From: an uncultured Alphaproteobacteria bacterium
Lineage (GTDB): Bacteria; Pseudomonadota; Alphaproteobacteria; Puniceispirillales; Puniceispirillaceae
Length of the DNA stretch: 13,317 nt
Assembly (NCBI GenBank): GCA_913064995.1
Contig: CAJYBL010000023.1
Span: forward strand, 1 to 13,317
Direction of reading: 5' to 3'
Under the pieces are notes generated by a model, which saw only the letters and a program-made list of their open reading frames with translations, searched no databases and had not been told where the DNA came from. Position 1 is the stretch's first letter. Every line of letters begins with the position of its first letter. A program made the position numbers and the translations under genes. Shown piece after piece: positions 7,254-13,317 of the stretch.

Positions 7254-8882
7254 TTAAACAAGACGCGATTTTTCCATTGATGCCGCGACAAAACCGGTAA
7301 ATAGCGGGTGCGGATCGAACGGCTTTGATTTTAATTCCGGGTGGAATTGAACCGCCACAAAAAATGGATGATCAGCCCGCTCGACAATTTCTGGCAAACT
7401 GCCATCTGGCGACAGACCCGAAATGACCATGCCAGCCGCCTCAAGCTGGTCACGATAAGCGATATTCACCTCATAACGATGTCGGTGACGCTCAGAAATC
7501 ATCTGCTCGCCATAAAGACGGCCTGCGGTTGATCCCGGGGTCACGTGGCATTCATACGCGCCAAGACGCATGGTACCGCCAAGATCATCATCGGCACAGC
7601 GCAGCAAGGTTTCATTGCCAACGGTCCATTCGGTCATCAAACCGACAAGCGGCAATTTCGTATCGCCAAATTCGCTTGATCCGGCATCAGGCATATCAGC
7701 CAGATTACGCGCCGTCTCCAAAACCGCCATCTGCATACCAAAACAAATGCCGAAATAGGGAATATTCTGTTCACGCGCAAACCGGACAGCGCGGATTTTG
7801 CCTTCTGATCCACGCTCGCCAAAACCACCTGGCACCAGAATCCCGCCAACATGCTGCAAGCTTTGAATGGCGGCATCTTCTTGTTCAAACAATTCCGAGT
7901 CAATCCAGTCGATATTGACCTTAACCCCATTGGCAATGCCGCCATGAACAAGCGCTTCACCCAATGATTTATAGGAATCCTGCAAGCTGGTATATTTTCC
8001 AACAATGGCGATATTCACCTCGCCTTCAGGATTGGCAACAACATGGCAAATTCGTTTCCAATGCGACAGATCAGGCGTCGTATCGGCAAGCCCAAAATGG
8101 CGGACAACTTCGCTATCCAGCCCTTCATCGTGATAGGCAAGCGGTACTTCATAAATATTGGTAACATCACGCGCCAACACCACGGCCGATTGCCGGATAT
8201 TACAGAAAAGGCCAATTTTGGCGCGCTGTTCGGCTGGCAATGGATGTTCGGTACGGCACAACAGAATATCGGGCTGAATGCCAACTGATTGCAGTTCTTT
8301 GACCGAATGCTGGGTTGGTTTGGTTTTCAATTCACCCGCAGCGGCGATATAGGGAATCAATGTGACATGCAAATAACAGGTTGATTCGCGACCAAGCTCA
8401 TTGCCAATTTGCCGGATGGCTTCAAGAAAGGGCAATGATTCAATATCACCAACCGTGCCACCAATTTCACAAAGAATGAAATCTTCATCATCATGATTGG
8501 ATAGAACAAACGCCTTGATCGCATCGGTAACATGCGGGATCACCTGAATGGTGGCGCCAAGATAGTCGCCGCGCCGTTCTTTGGCTAGAACATCTGAATA
8601 GATACGTCCGGTTGTCACATTATCAGTGCGTTTGGCATGAACACCGGTAAAACGTTCATAGTGACCAAGATCAAGATCGGTTTCCGCCCCATCATCAGTG
8701 ACAAACACTTCACCATGCTGTGTTGGCGACATGGTGCCGGGATCGACATTCAAATAGGGATCGAGTTTACGAAGGCGAACCGAGTATCCGCGCGCTTGCA
8801 ATAATGATGCGAGCGCTGCTGCACCAAGACCTTTACCAAGCGAGGAAACCACGCCACCAGTGATGAAAATATAACGAGGCAT
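7254..8882 (-). CDS. pyrG: CTP synthase (glutamine-hydrolysing)
   Basis: Makes CTP from UTP, ATP and glutamine; cytoplasmic, last step of de novo pyrimidine nucleotide synthesis. The product is 542 residues, the usual length. The N-terminal synthase domain (1 to about 270) opens with MPRYIFITGGVVSSLGKG and includes RKLDPYLNVDPGTMSP, GEVFVTDDGAETDLDLGHYE and CEIGGTVGDIES. The C-terminal class I glutaminase domain (about 290-542) has PGGFGERG, the nucleophile Cys380 in FGICFGMQ, and the catalytic His514 and Glu516 in VQFHPE. The start is the ATG at 8882, matching the conserved family N-terminus. The frame stays open upstream to a TTG at 8933, but that extension has no family support. The start has no obvious Shine-Dalgarno. 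A promoter is predicted in the gap after secG. Confidence 0.98.
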   Translation of the reverse strand: MPRYIFITGGVVSSLGKGLGAAALASLLQARGYSVRLRKLDPYLNVDPGTMSPTQHGEVFVTDDGAETDLDLGHYERFTGVHAKRTDNVTTGRIYSDVLAKERRGDYLGATIQVIPHVTDAIKAFVLSNHDDEDFILCEIGGTVGDIESLPFLEAIRQIGNELGRESTCYLHVTLIPYIAAAGELKTKPTQHSVKELQSVGIQPDILLCRTEHPLPAEQRAKIGLFCNIRQSAVVLARDVTNIYEVPLAYHDEGLDSEVVRHFGLADTTPDLSHWKRICHVVANPEGEVNIAIVGKYTSLQDSYKSLGEALVHGGIANGVKVNIDWIDSELFEQEDAAIQSLQHVGGILVPGGFGERGSEGKIRAVRFAREQNIPYFGICFGMQMAVLETARNLADMPDAGSSEFGDTKLPLVGLMTEWTVGNETLLRCADDDLGGTMRLGAYECHVTPGSTAGRLYGEQMISERHRHRYEVNIAYRDQLEAAGMVISGLSPDGSLPEIVERADHPFFVAVQFHPELKSKPFDPHPLFTGFVAASMEKSRLV

Positions 8883-8941
8883 GGACAAATTTAATAGCCT
8901 ATTGCCGCGTGCTTGATAAGGCACAAAATGCAACGAAATGC

Positions 8942-8970
8942 AAAATAGTGAAAATTCTTAGGATTGACAA
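8942..8970 (-). promoter_or_regulatory. Predicted sigma70-type promoter of pyrG
   Basis: On the minus strand TTGTCA (8970-8965, five of six matches to TTGACA) is followed after exactly 17 bp by TATTTT (8947-8942, four of six matches to TATAAT). A start would fall near 8935, leaving about 50 nt of leader before the pyrG ATG. The octamer TTGCATTT occurs twice at a 10-bp period (8943-8936 and 8933-8926), spanning the predicted -10 and start site. The -35 box touches the hairpin that follows secG. This suggests that pyrG is at least partly transcribed independently of secG. Confidence 0.5.
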
Positions 8971-8989
8971 AAGGCCGAGTTCCGGCTTT
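8970..8989 (-). terminator. Possible intrinsic terminator after secG
   Basis: Three bases past the secG stop the minus strand can fold AAAGCCG against CGGCCTTT around a five-base loop, with a single bulged base; the sequence then continues TTGTC. The T-run is short (four T, partly in the stem), so termination may be partial. It overlaps the predicted pyrG -35 region, which is consistent with a transcription-unit boundary here. Confidence 0.35.
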
Positions 8990-8992
8990 GGC

Positions 8993-9307
8993 CTATTGCC
9001 CTGTTGGAACGATTGGTCCAGATGTCTTGGCAGGGGCTTCTTTGATCACATCATCAACGATCGAAACCGGCTCTTTACCCGCGCCAGCCATGATTGCAAG
9101 CGTGACTGTTGTGGTGAAAAAGCCAACAGCCAGGATCGTTGTCAAACGGGTTAACAGATTGGCAGTTCCGCGGGCAGTCATAAAACCGCCGCCGCCGCCG
9201 CCGCCGCCGCCGATGCCAAGACCGCCGCCTTCACTGCGTTGCAGCAAAACTGTAATGACCAGCCCAAGGGCGATCAGAATGTGAATGGTCAGAACCAGCG
9301 TTTCCAT
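8993..9307 (-). CDS. secG: Preprotein translocase subunit SecG
   Basis: Inner-membrane subunit of the SecYEG channel that assists SecA-driven export. The 104 residues have two hydrophobic segments (about 2-22 and 54-75) joined by a cytoplasmic Gly-rich loop containing LLQRSEGGGLGIG and FMTARGTANLLTRLT, the family signature. The tail after the second segment is Pro/Ala-rich. The loop includes nine consecutive glycines (33-41), all encoded by GGC codons, which make a perfect nine-copy CCG tract on the plus strand at 9186-9212. SecG is commonly found beside tpiA and pyrG in proteobacteria. The ATG is preceded by AGGA about 12 bases upstream, a loose spacing. A good promoter lies just upstream. 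Confidence 0.93.
   Translation of the reverse strand: METLVLTIHILIALGLVITVLLQRSEGGGLGIGGGGGGGGGFMTARGTANLLTRLTTILAVGFFTTTVTLAIMAGAGKEPVSIVDDVIKEAPAKTSGPIVPTGQ
9186..9212 (+). repeat. (CCG)9 trinucleotide microsatellite inside secG
   Basis: Nine perfect tandem copies of CCG, 27 bp, read as GGC glycine codons on the coding (minus) strand of secG. Being a triplet repeat, gain or loss of units changes only the glycine count in the cytoplasmic loop and keeps the frame. Other SecG proteins also have Gly-rich stretches here, so the composition is expected, but the codon purity is notable. Confidence 0.95.
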
Positions 9308-9344
9308 AATCTTTTATTTTCCTGCAAATAAGGTTGTTGCGCCG

Positions 9345-9373
9345 CTTATATGGTTTCTTGGACTGTTTTTCAA
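9345..9373 (-). promoter_or_regulatory. Predicted sigma70-type promoter of secG
   Basis: In the 122-bp gap between tpiA and secG the minus strand reads TTGAAA (9373-9368), a 17-bp spacer, then TATAAG (9350-9345). Each hexamer is close to consensus and the spacing is ideal. Transcription would start near 9338, about 30 nt before the secG ATG. No clear intrinsic terminator for tpiA was found in the gap, so read-through from tpiA is also possible. Confidence 0.55.
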
Positions 9374-9429
9374 CCAAAATGCCGCAAAAGACAGCTTTGA
9401 CAGCCAATCGGGCGTATTTTTCCTAAAAG

Positions 9430-10197
9430 TTAAGATTTTGACATTTGCAAAACCGCCGACTCGCAGATCGAATCAAACGCCGCCGCATCGAGGCTGGCCC
9501 CACCAACAAGCGCCCCGCCAACATGGTCAATGGCGAAAATTGCCTTTGCATTTTCGGCATTCACCGACCCGCCATAAAGAATGGGCAATGGTGCTTTATG
9601 ACCGTTCTGGCTTTTTGGCAATTCGCTGGCAATGGCCTGATGCATCGCTGCGATATCGTCAAGCGATGCCACTTCGCCAGTGCCAATTGCCCAGACTGGT
9701 TCATAGGCAATCATTACCCGGCCACAAAGGCCATCGTCGCTATGCTGCAGATTTGCTGGCAATGACGCATGTAATTGATCGATTACAATCTGTTCGGCCA
9801 GTCCGGCGCGGCGTTCGTCCAAAGTTTCACCAAGACAGATCATCACATCGAGATCATGCGCCAATGCCTGCGCTGCCTTTGCTGCGATTAAGGCGCTTGT
9901 CTCACCATGATTGGCGCGGCGTTCCGAATGGCCTAAAAGCACCACAGACGCGCCACAATCGCGAAGCATCGCCGCCGATACATCGCCCGTATGCGCCCCC
10001 CACTCATCTTGATGGCAATCCTGACCACCAAGCCGGACATCGCTTCCCCCAAGCCGAACCGACATTGGCACCAAATAAGGGTGCGGCGCAAACAGGATGC
10101 GGGTTATTGGCTCAAAGCTGCGTACCGTCAATGCGTTCGCCAATGGGCCAGCCACCGCTAACGATGGGTTCATTTTCCAATTTCCAGCAATAATCAT
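9430..10197 (-). CDS. tpiA: Triosephosphate isomerase
   Basis: Interconverts dihydroxyacetone phosphate and glyceraldehyde-3-phosphate; cytoplasmic homodimer of TIM barrels used in glycolysis and gluconeogenesis. The 255 residues start MIIAGNWKMN, giving the catalytic Asn6 and Lys8. The electrophile His90 is in LLGHSERR, the base Glu166 is in AYEPVWAIGTG (with the mobile lid loop), and the phosphate-binding loops LYGGSVN (208-213 region) and GALVGGASLD (228-237) are present. All key residues are intact. It is the first gene of the minus-strand block, divergent from ppiD. The start is fixed by the family N-terminus; only a weak GGGAT ribosome binding signal lies upstream. A short SD-preceded ORF ends just 3 bp before this start, so tpiA may be translated by coupling. 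Confidence 0.97.
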   Translation of the reverse strand: MIIAGNWKMNPSLAVAGPLANALTVRSFEPITRILFAPHPYLVPMSVRLGGSDVRLGGQDCHQDEWGAHTGDVSAAMLRDCGASVVLLGHSERRANHGETSALIAAKAAQALAHDLDVMICLGETLDERRAGLAEQIVIDQLHASLPANLQHSDDGLCGRVMIAYEPVWAIGTGEVASLDDIAAMHQAIASELPKSQNGHKAPLPILYGGSVNAENAKAIFAIDHVGGALVGGASLDAAAFDSICESAVLQMSKS

Positions 10198-10482
10198 TGG
10201 TCAAATCCCGATATCATTGGCAGATGTTAGGTCAAAGAGAGCATCGCGGCACTCCTTGATTGAGTTCAGATGGCGCAACATTACCCGCTCGAACGTCATC
10301 ATGCCAGCCTTCTGATCAACCCCTCTCGGCAATTTGATCAAAAAACCTGCATTTTCGCTGAGAAACTCATTATTTTCCGAGATTGAAGTTGCCCCACTTG
10401 TCGGCAATCTTTATTACCAATATGAAAGATTTTGATCTTCAGGCCAAACCGCCTGACCAACAAAGAAATGGACGACACAAAA
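10198..10482. promoter_or_regulatory. Divergent tpiA / ppiD intergenic region
   Basis: This 285-bp region must hold the start signals for both tpiA (minus) and ppiD (plus). For ppiD, TTGTCG (10398-10403) and TATGAA (10421-10426) are separated by exactly 17 bp, a moderate sigma70-like match with a start near 10433. For tpiA I saw no convincing -35/-10 pair. TGATCA occurs twice, at 10313-10318 and 10335-10340, 22 bp apart (about two helical turns), which could be coincidence or a pair of protein-binding sites. The tpiA-proximal part carries the short ORFs described separately. Confidence 0.4.
10201..10302 (-). CDS. Possible 33-residue leader ORF upstream of tpiA
   Basis: A short open frame, beginning MMTFERVMLRHLNSIKE and ending TSANDIGI, stops 3 bp before the tpiA ATG on the same strand. 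Its first ATG (10302) follows AGAAGG with a five-base gap, a better ribosome binding site than that of tpiA. I do not recognise the sequence. It has no hydrophobic segment and no obvious domain. The frame is open further upstream to a TTG at 10407. It may be a translated leader that couples to tpiA, or a chance frame in a leader region; the evidence is only the SD and the tight spacing. A second, 5-codon ORF (10244-10227) lies inside it in another frame behind a perfect AAGGAG seven bases upstream. Confidence 0.25.
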   Translation of the reverse strand: MMTFERVMLRHLNSIKECRDALFDLTSANDIGI

Positions 10483-12342
10483 ATGCTACAGGCAATGCGC
10501 AGCGGTGCCAAATCTCCAATCATGAAGTTTTTTCTCCTGTTTTTGGCAGGTGGCTTTGCGTTATGGGGTATTGGTGATGGCACAACCGGCCTTATTGGTG
10601 GCAGCGATAAAGCCGTCTCGGCTGGTGAGGAATCGGTATCACCGCGCGAAGTTGCAATGGAATTTGAGCGCACGCGCCGCAATTATCTGCCAAACAGTAC
10701 TGTTGGCGAGGCGCTTCAAGGCGGTTTGTTAAATGACATTGTGGGCGCGATGTCGCGCGATGTCTTGTTTCGTGCCGAAAATCGTTCGCTTGGTCTAACC
10801 GTCACCCGCGACATGCAGCGCGACGCCATTGTCAATGAAGGCTCGTTCAAGGATGAGCTTGGTAATTTTTCCGAAGGCCGCTTCATGCAGACCCTTGCCA
10901 ATGCTGGCATGTCTGAAGGTGAATATCTGCAGCGTGTTGATGGCGTATTGATGCGTGATCAGCTTGTTGGCGCTTTGGCATCTGGATCACGCTTTGATGA
11001 GGCCAGCGCCCGCATTGTGGCAGCTTACGACCTTGAGCGTCGCCGTGTGCGCCTGACCAGCTTTCCAGTAACGCCCGAAACAATCAAAGCGCCAACCGAA
11101 AGTGCGCTTGCTGCCTATTTTGCTGAAAATAAATCTGTCTATGACGCGCCCGAGTTGCGTAGCGCAACAATCGCCAGCATTTCGGCTGATTTGATTGCCA
11201 GCAGCATCGACATTACTGATGCCGAAATTCAAACCGCATTTGAAAATCGCATTGACGAGTTCAGCACCCCAGAAACACGCCAGATCCGGCAAATGGTTTT
11301 TGACGATAAGGCAACCGCTGATACCGCCCTGTCCCGCCTGACAGCACGTGAAGACTTTGCCACGGTTGCGGCCGATATGCTGGACTGGACAGAAGCTGAC
11401 ACTGACCTTGGCACTGTGACAAAATCGGCGCTTGATCCGGCGCTTGCTGATGTGGCGTTTGCAACCAACACTGGCACGCCTGCCGGCCCTGTTGAGACAG
11501 CCTTTGGCCAGCATATTTTGGTTGTTGACGCGATTACCGAAGGCGGCGTGGCCAAGCTTGGTGATGTGAAGGAAAAGATTGTCGATGCGCTTCGTGCAGA
11601 AAATTCAATTGGCATTCTTTATGACAAGGTCAATGAATTTGAAGATGCGCTTGGGTCGGGTGCAACTTTGGCTGAAGCTGCGGTCAAGGTTGGCGGCACT
11701 CTTACCAAAATCAATAATTTCAGCCGCAATGGCCTCGACATTGATGGCAATCCTGTAAATGGCGATGGCGCCGACCTTTTACAGGATAGCGCCGTTCTTG
11801 ATCTTGTGTGGACAAGCGCCGTGAATGAAACAAGCGTCATCCAAGAAGGTGGTGACGATATGTTCTTTGCGGTTCGGGTTAATTCGCAAAGTCCGCAAAC
11901 CGAACGAAGCCTGAATGATGTGAAAAGCCGCGCCATTGCCGATTGGAAATTGGTGCAGGCAATCAAAAAGGCCAAAGCCAGTGCTGAAGCTGCGGCCAAA
12001 GCCAATGATGATAATGGCACAATCACCGAGCCTTTCCGCCGCAACGGTCTTGGCCTTGATCATCAGGCTGCGGGTCTGATCGCTAATAAAGCCTTTTCGC
12101 AGGCAACCGGCGCAAGCAGCATTGTCGAAACCGGCAGTGAAGCCATCGCTGTTAAAACAATCGATATTGTCGCTGCTAAAGACGCCGAAATCAACGAAAC
12201 CAGCAAAATCGTTATCGAAGTGATGAATAACGCCATGAAAGAAGACATGTTGAATATGGTGTTATTGTCCTTGTCGGAAAAGCATGATTTGCAACTGAAT
12301 GTTGCACCGGTTCAACAATTGTTGGTTGGAAGCCAGCAATAG
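10483..12342 (+). CDS. ppiD: PpiD-like membrane-anchored periplasmic chaperone (SurA/parvulin family)
   Basis: Inner-membrane-anchored periplasmic foldase that in known bacteria sits beside the SecYEG exit and helps newly exported proteins. The 619 residues start MLQAMRSGAKSPIMK, followed by one membrane anchor (about 13-31, MKFFLLFLAGGFALWGIG), a SurA-N-like helical chaperone region (about 45-240), a parvulin-like domain (about 262-353, ending GPVETAFGQHILVVDAI), and a long Ala/Lys-rich C-terminal region. The segment RQIRQMVF lies where active parvulins have a conserved His-containing strand, so isomerase activity may be weak or lost, as in E. coli PpiD. I chose the ATG at 10483 because the family usually begins at this MLQ.MR motif; an in-frame ATG at 10468 is possible, and both have weak Shine-Dalgarno sequences. 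The stop codon overlaps the trpE start. Confidence 0.85.
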   Translation: MLQAMRSGAKSPIMKFFLLFLAGGFALWGIGDGTTGLIGGSDKAVSAGEESVSPREVAMEFERTRRNYLPNSTVGEALQGGLLNDIVGAMSRDVLFRAENRSLGLTVTRDMQRDAIVNEGSFKDELGNFSEGRFMQTLANAGMSEGEYLQRVDGVLMRDQLVGALASGSRFDEASARIVAAYDLERRRVRLTSFPVTPETIKAPTESALAAYFAENKSVYDAPELRSATIASISADLIASSIDITDAEIQTAFENRIDEFSTPETRQIRQMVFDDKATADTALSRLTAREDFATVAADMLDWTEADTDLGTVTKSALDPALADVAFATNTGTPAGPVETAFGQHILVVDAITEGGVAKLGDVKEKIVDALRAENSIGILYDKVNEFEDALGSGATLAEAAVKVGGTLTKINNFSRNGLDIDGNPVNGDGADLLQDSAVLDLVWTSAVNETSVIQEGGDDMFFAVRVNSQSPQTERSLNDVKSRAIADWKLVQAIKKAKASAEAAAKANDDNGTITEPFRRNGLGLDHQAAGLIANKAFSQATGASSIVETGSEAIAVKTIDIVAAKDAEINETSKIVIEVMNNAMKEDMLNMVLLSLSEKHDLQLNVAPVQQLLVGSQQ

Positions 12343-13317
12343 TGCTTGCCAGCGGTGAAAATTTCGACAGATTTACAGCGCAATTTCAGGCTGGCAACCC
12401 CCAGCTTGTCTCGCGGGTTCTTGTTGCTGATACCCAAACGCCAGTTTCGGCCTACCTAAAGCTGGCTGGTGACAAGCCAAATTGCTTTTTATTGGAATCT
12501 GTTGAAGGTGGCGAAGTTCGTGGCCGGTTCTCGGTGATTGGTCTTGCCCCTGATTTGATCTGGCGTTGCCGTGATGGCCGCGCTGAAATCAATATCATAC
12601 CAGCCGATGATTCTGGTTTCCAGCAGGAATCACTGGTGCCACTTGAGTCGCTTCGTGCCTTGATGCGCCAATCTGAAATGCCTGATACTGGCGATCTGCC
12701 GCCAATGGCCGCCGGATTATTTGGCTATTTCGGCTATGATATGATCCGATTAATCGAAACCATTCCCAACGCCAATCAAACGGCGGTTGAGATGGATGAT
12801 TCATTGCTATTGCGGCCATCGCTAATCGCCATTTTCGACCGGTTAAAAGATAATATCACCTTGGTGACGCAAATTCGTCCAAACGACTGGGCCGATGCCA
12901 AATCAGCGTGGGATGATGCGCAATCACGGCTTGCCACGGCGATCGAGGATTTGGACCGCCCGTTGCCGCAGACTGAAATGGGCGATGCCAATACCCCGCT
13001 TCCCGAACCTGAGACCAATATGGATAAATTGACCTTTTTGGAAATGGTCGCCAAAGCTAAGGATTACATCCGTTCAGGTGATGTGTTCCAGATTGTGCTA
13101 TCCCAACGTTTCAGCATTCCGTTTCATCTTCCCTCGATCAATCTGTACCGGTCATTGCGGCGGTTGAACCCATCACCCTTTTTGTTTCATTTTAATTTTG
13201 GTAAAATGTCGATTGTTGGGTCTAGCCCTGAAATCCTGGTGCGGTTGCGCGGCAAGGATGTCACCATTCGACCGGTTGCCGGCACGCGAAAACGTGGTGA
13301 ATCACCTGATGAAGATG
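12342..13317 (+). CDS. trpE: Anthranilate synthase component I, N-terminal part
   Basis: Chorismate-using large subunit of anthranilate synthase, first step of tryptophan synthesis. The gene runs off the window end: 325 codons are present of about 500. The start is taken as GTG at 12342, whose G is the last base of the ppiD TAG stop (TAGTG). GGAAG lies about nine bases upstream, and no in-frame ATG occurs for roughly the first hundred codons, well after conserved sequence begins. The Trp feedback-site motif LLES (50-53) is present, then AAGLFGYFGYDMIR, KDYIRSGDVFQIVLSQRF, NPSPFLFHFNFG, IVGSSPEILVR and RPVAGTRKRG, all typical of TrpE rather than the paralogue PabB. It appears to be transcribed with ppiD; no trp leader peptide or attenuator is visible before it. 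Confidence 0.95.
   Translation, partial: MLASGENFDRFTAQFQAGNPQLVSRVLVADTQTPVSAYLKLAGDKPNCFLLESVEGGEVRGRFSVIGLAPDLIWRCRDGRAEINIIPADDSGFQQESLVPLESLRALMRQSEMPDTGDLPPMAAGLFGYFGYDMIRLIETIPNANQTAVEMDDSLLLRPSLIAIFDRLKDNITLVTQIRPNDWADAKSAWDDAQSRLATAIEDLDRPLPQTEMGDANTPLPEPETNMDKLTFLEMVAKAKDYIRSGDVFQIVLSQRFSIPFHLPSINLYRSLRRLNPSPFLFHFNFGKMSIVGSSPEILVRLRGKDVTIRPVAGTRKRGESPDED

Noticed and set aside
8883..8933. Upstream extension of pyrG to a TTG codon
   Set aside because: The added 17 residues precede the conserved MPRYIFITGG start and would overlap the predicted transcription start region.
9285..10193. A 302-codon open frame on the plus strand, antisense to tpiA
   Set aside because: It lies almost wholly opposite a clearly conserved tpiA; its translation is rich in Arg, His, Pro and Gln with no domain, as expected for a shadow frame.
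10338..10682. A 114-codon minus-strand frame across the ppiD start
   Set aside because: Overlaps the ppiD anchor and promoter region, with no recognisable protein features; the plus-strand ppiD reading is clearly the conserved one.
1..13317. A new accessory or defence system
   Set aside because: Every gene of substantial length is a recognised housekeeping gene in a familiar order; no CRISPR array, transposase, integrase, phage or toxin-antitoxin gene was seen, and base composition is even apart from short intergenic AT-rich patches.

Overview
The window is an ordinary, gene-dense stretch of core chromosome, most likely from an alphaproteobacterium. The reasons are the gene order (tpiA-secG-pyrG-kdsA-eno-ftsB-pdhA-pdhB-pdhC-lpd), the lipoyl domain fused to the N-terminus of the pyruvate dehydrogenase E1-beta subunit, and the moderate-GC, ATG-dominated coding style. 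A marine SAR116-like lineage would fit, but this is a guess; genus and family cannot be fixed from the sequence alone.

Layout: ten genes run on the minus strand from about 10.2 kb down to 1. In transcription order they are tpiA (glycolysis), secG (protein export), pyrG (CTP synthesis), kdsA (Kdo/LPS synthesis), eno (glycolysis), ftsB (cell division), and pdhA-pdhB-pdhC-lpd (pyruvate dehydrogenase complex; lpd is cut by the window start). Two genes run the other way on the plus strand from about 10.5 kb: ppiD (membrane-anchored periplasmic foldase) and trpE (anthranilate synthase I, cut by the window end). The trpE GTG start overlaps the ppiD stop by one base.

Functionally, the minus-strand block takes triose phosphate through enolase toward pyruvate and then to acetyl-CoA through the PDH complex. 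Envelope, nucleotide and division genes are interleaved. pdhA, pdhB and pdhC are packed within 2 to 5 bp and look co-transcribed from an AT-rich 279-bp promoter region. pyrG, secG, kdsA and ftsB each have a plausible promoter of their own in the gap before them, so the block is probably several transcription units rather than one operon.

No mobile element, CRISPR array, tRNA, rRNA, phage gene or defence system was seen, and no previously undescribed multi-gene system is evident. The points most worth a second look are regulatory: a perfect 18-bp palindrome with a cluster of GANTC (CcrM-type) sites beside a TATAAT box before ftsB, AT-rich palindromes and repeats before pdhA, SD-preceded short ORFs just before tpiA, the coupling of trpE to ppiD without a visible attenuator, and a 44-bp identical segment shared by the pdhB and pdhC lipoyl domains.
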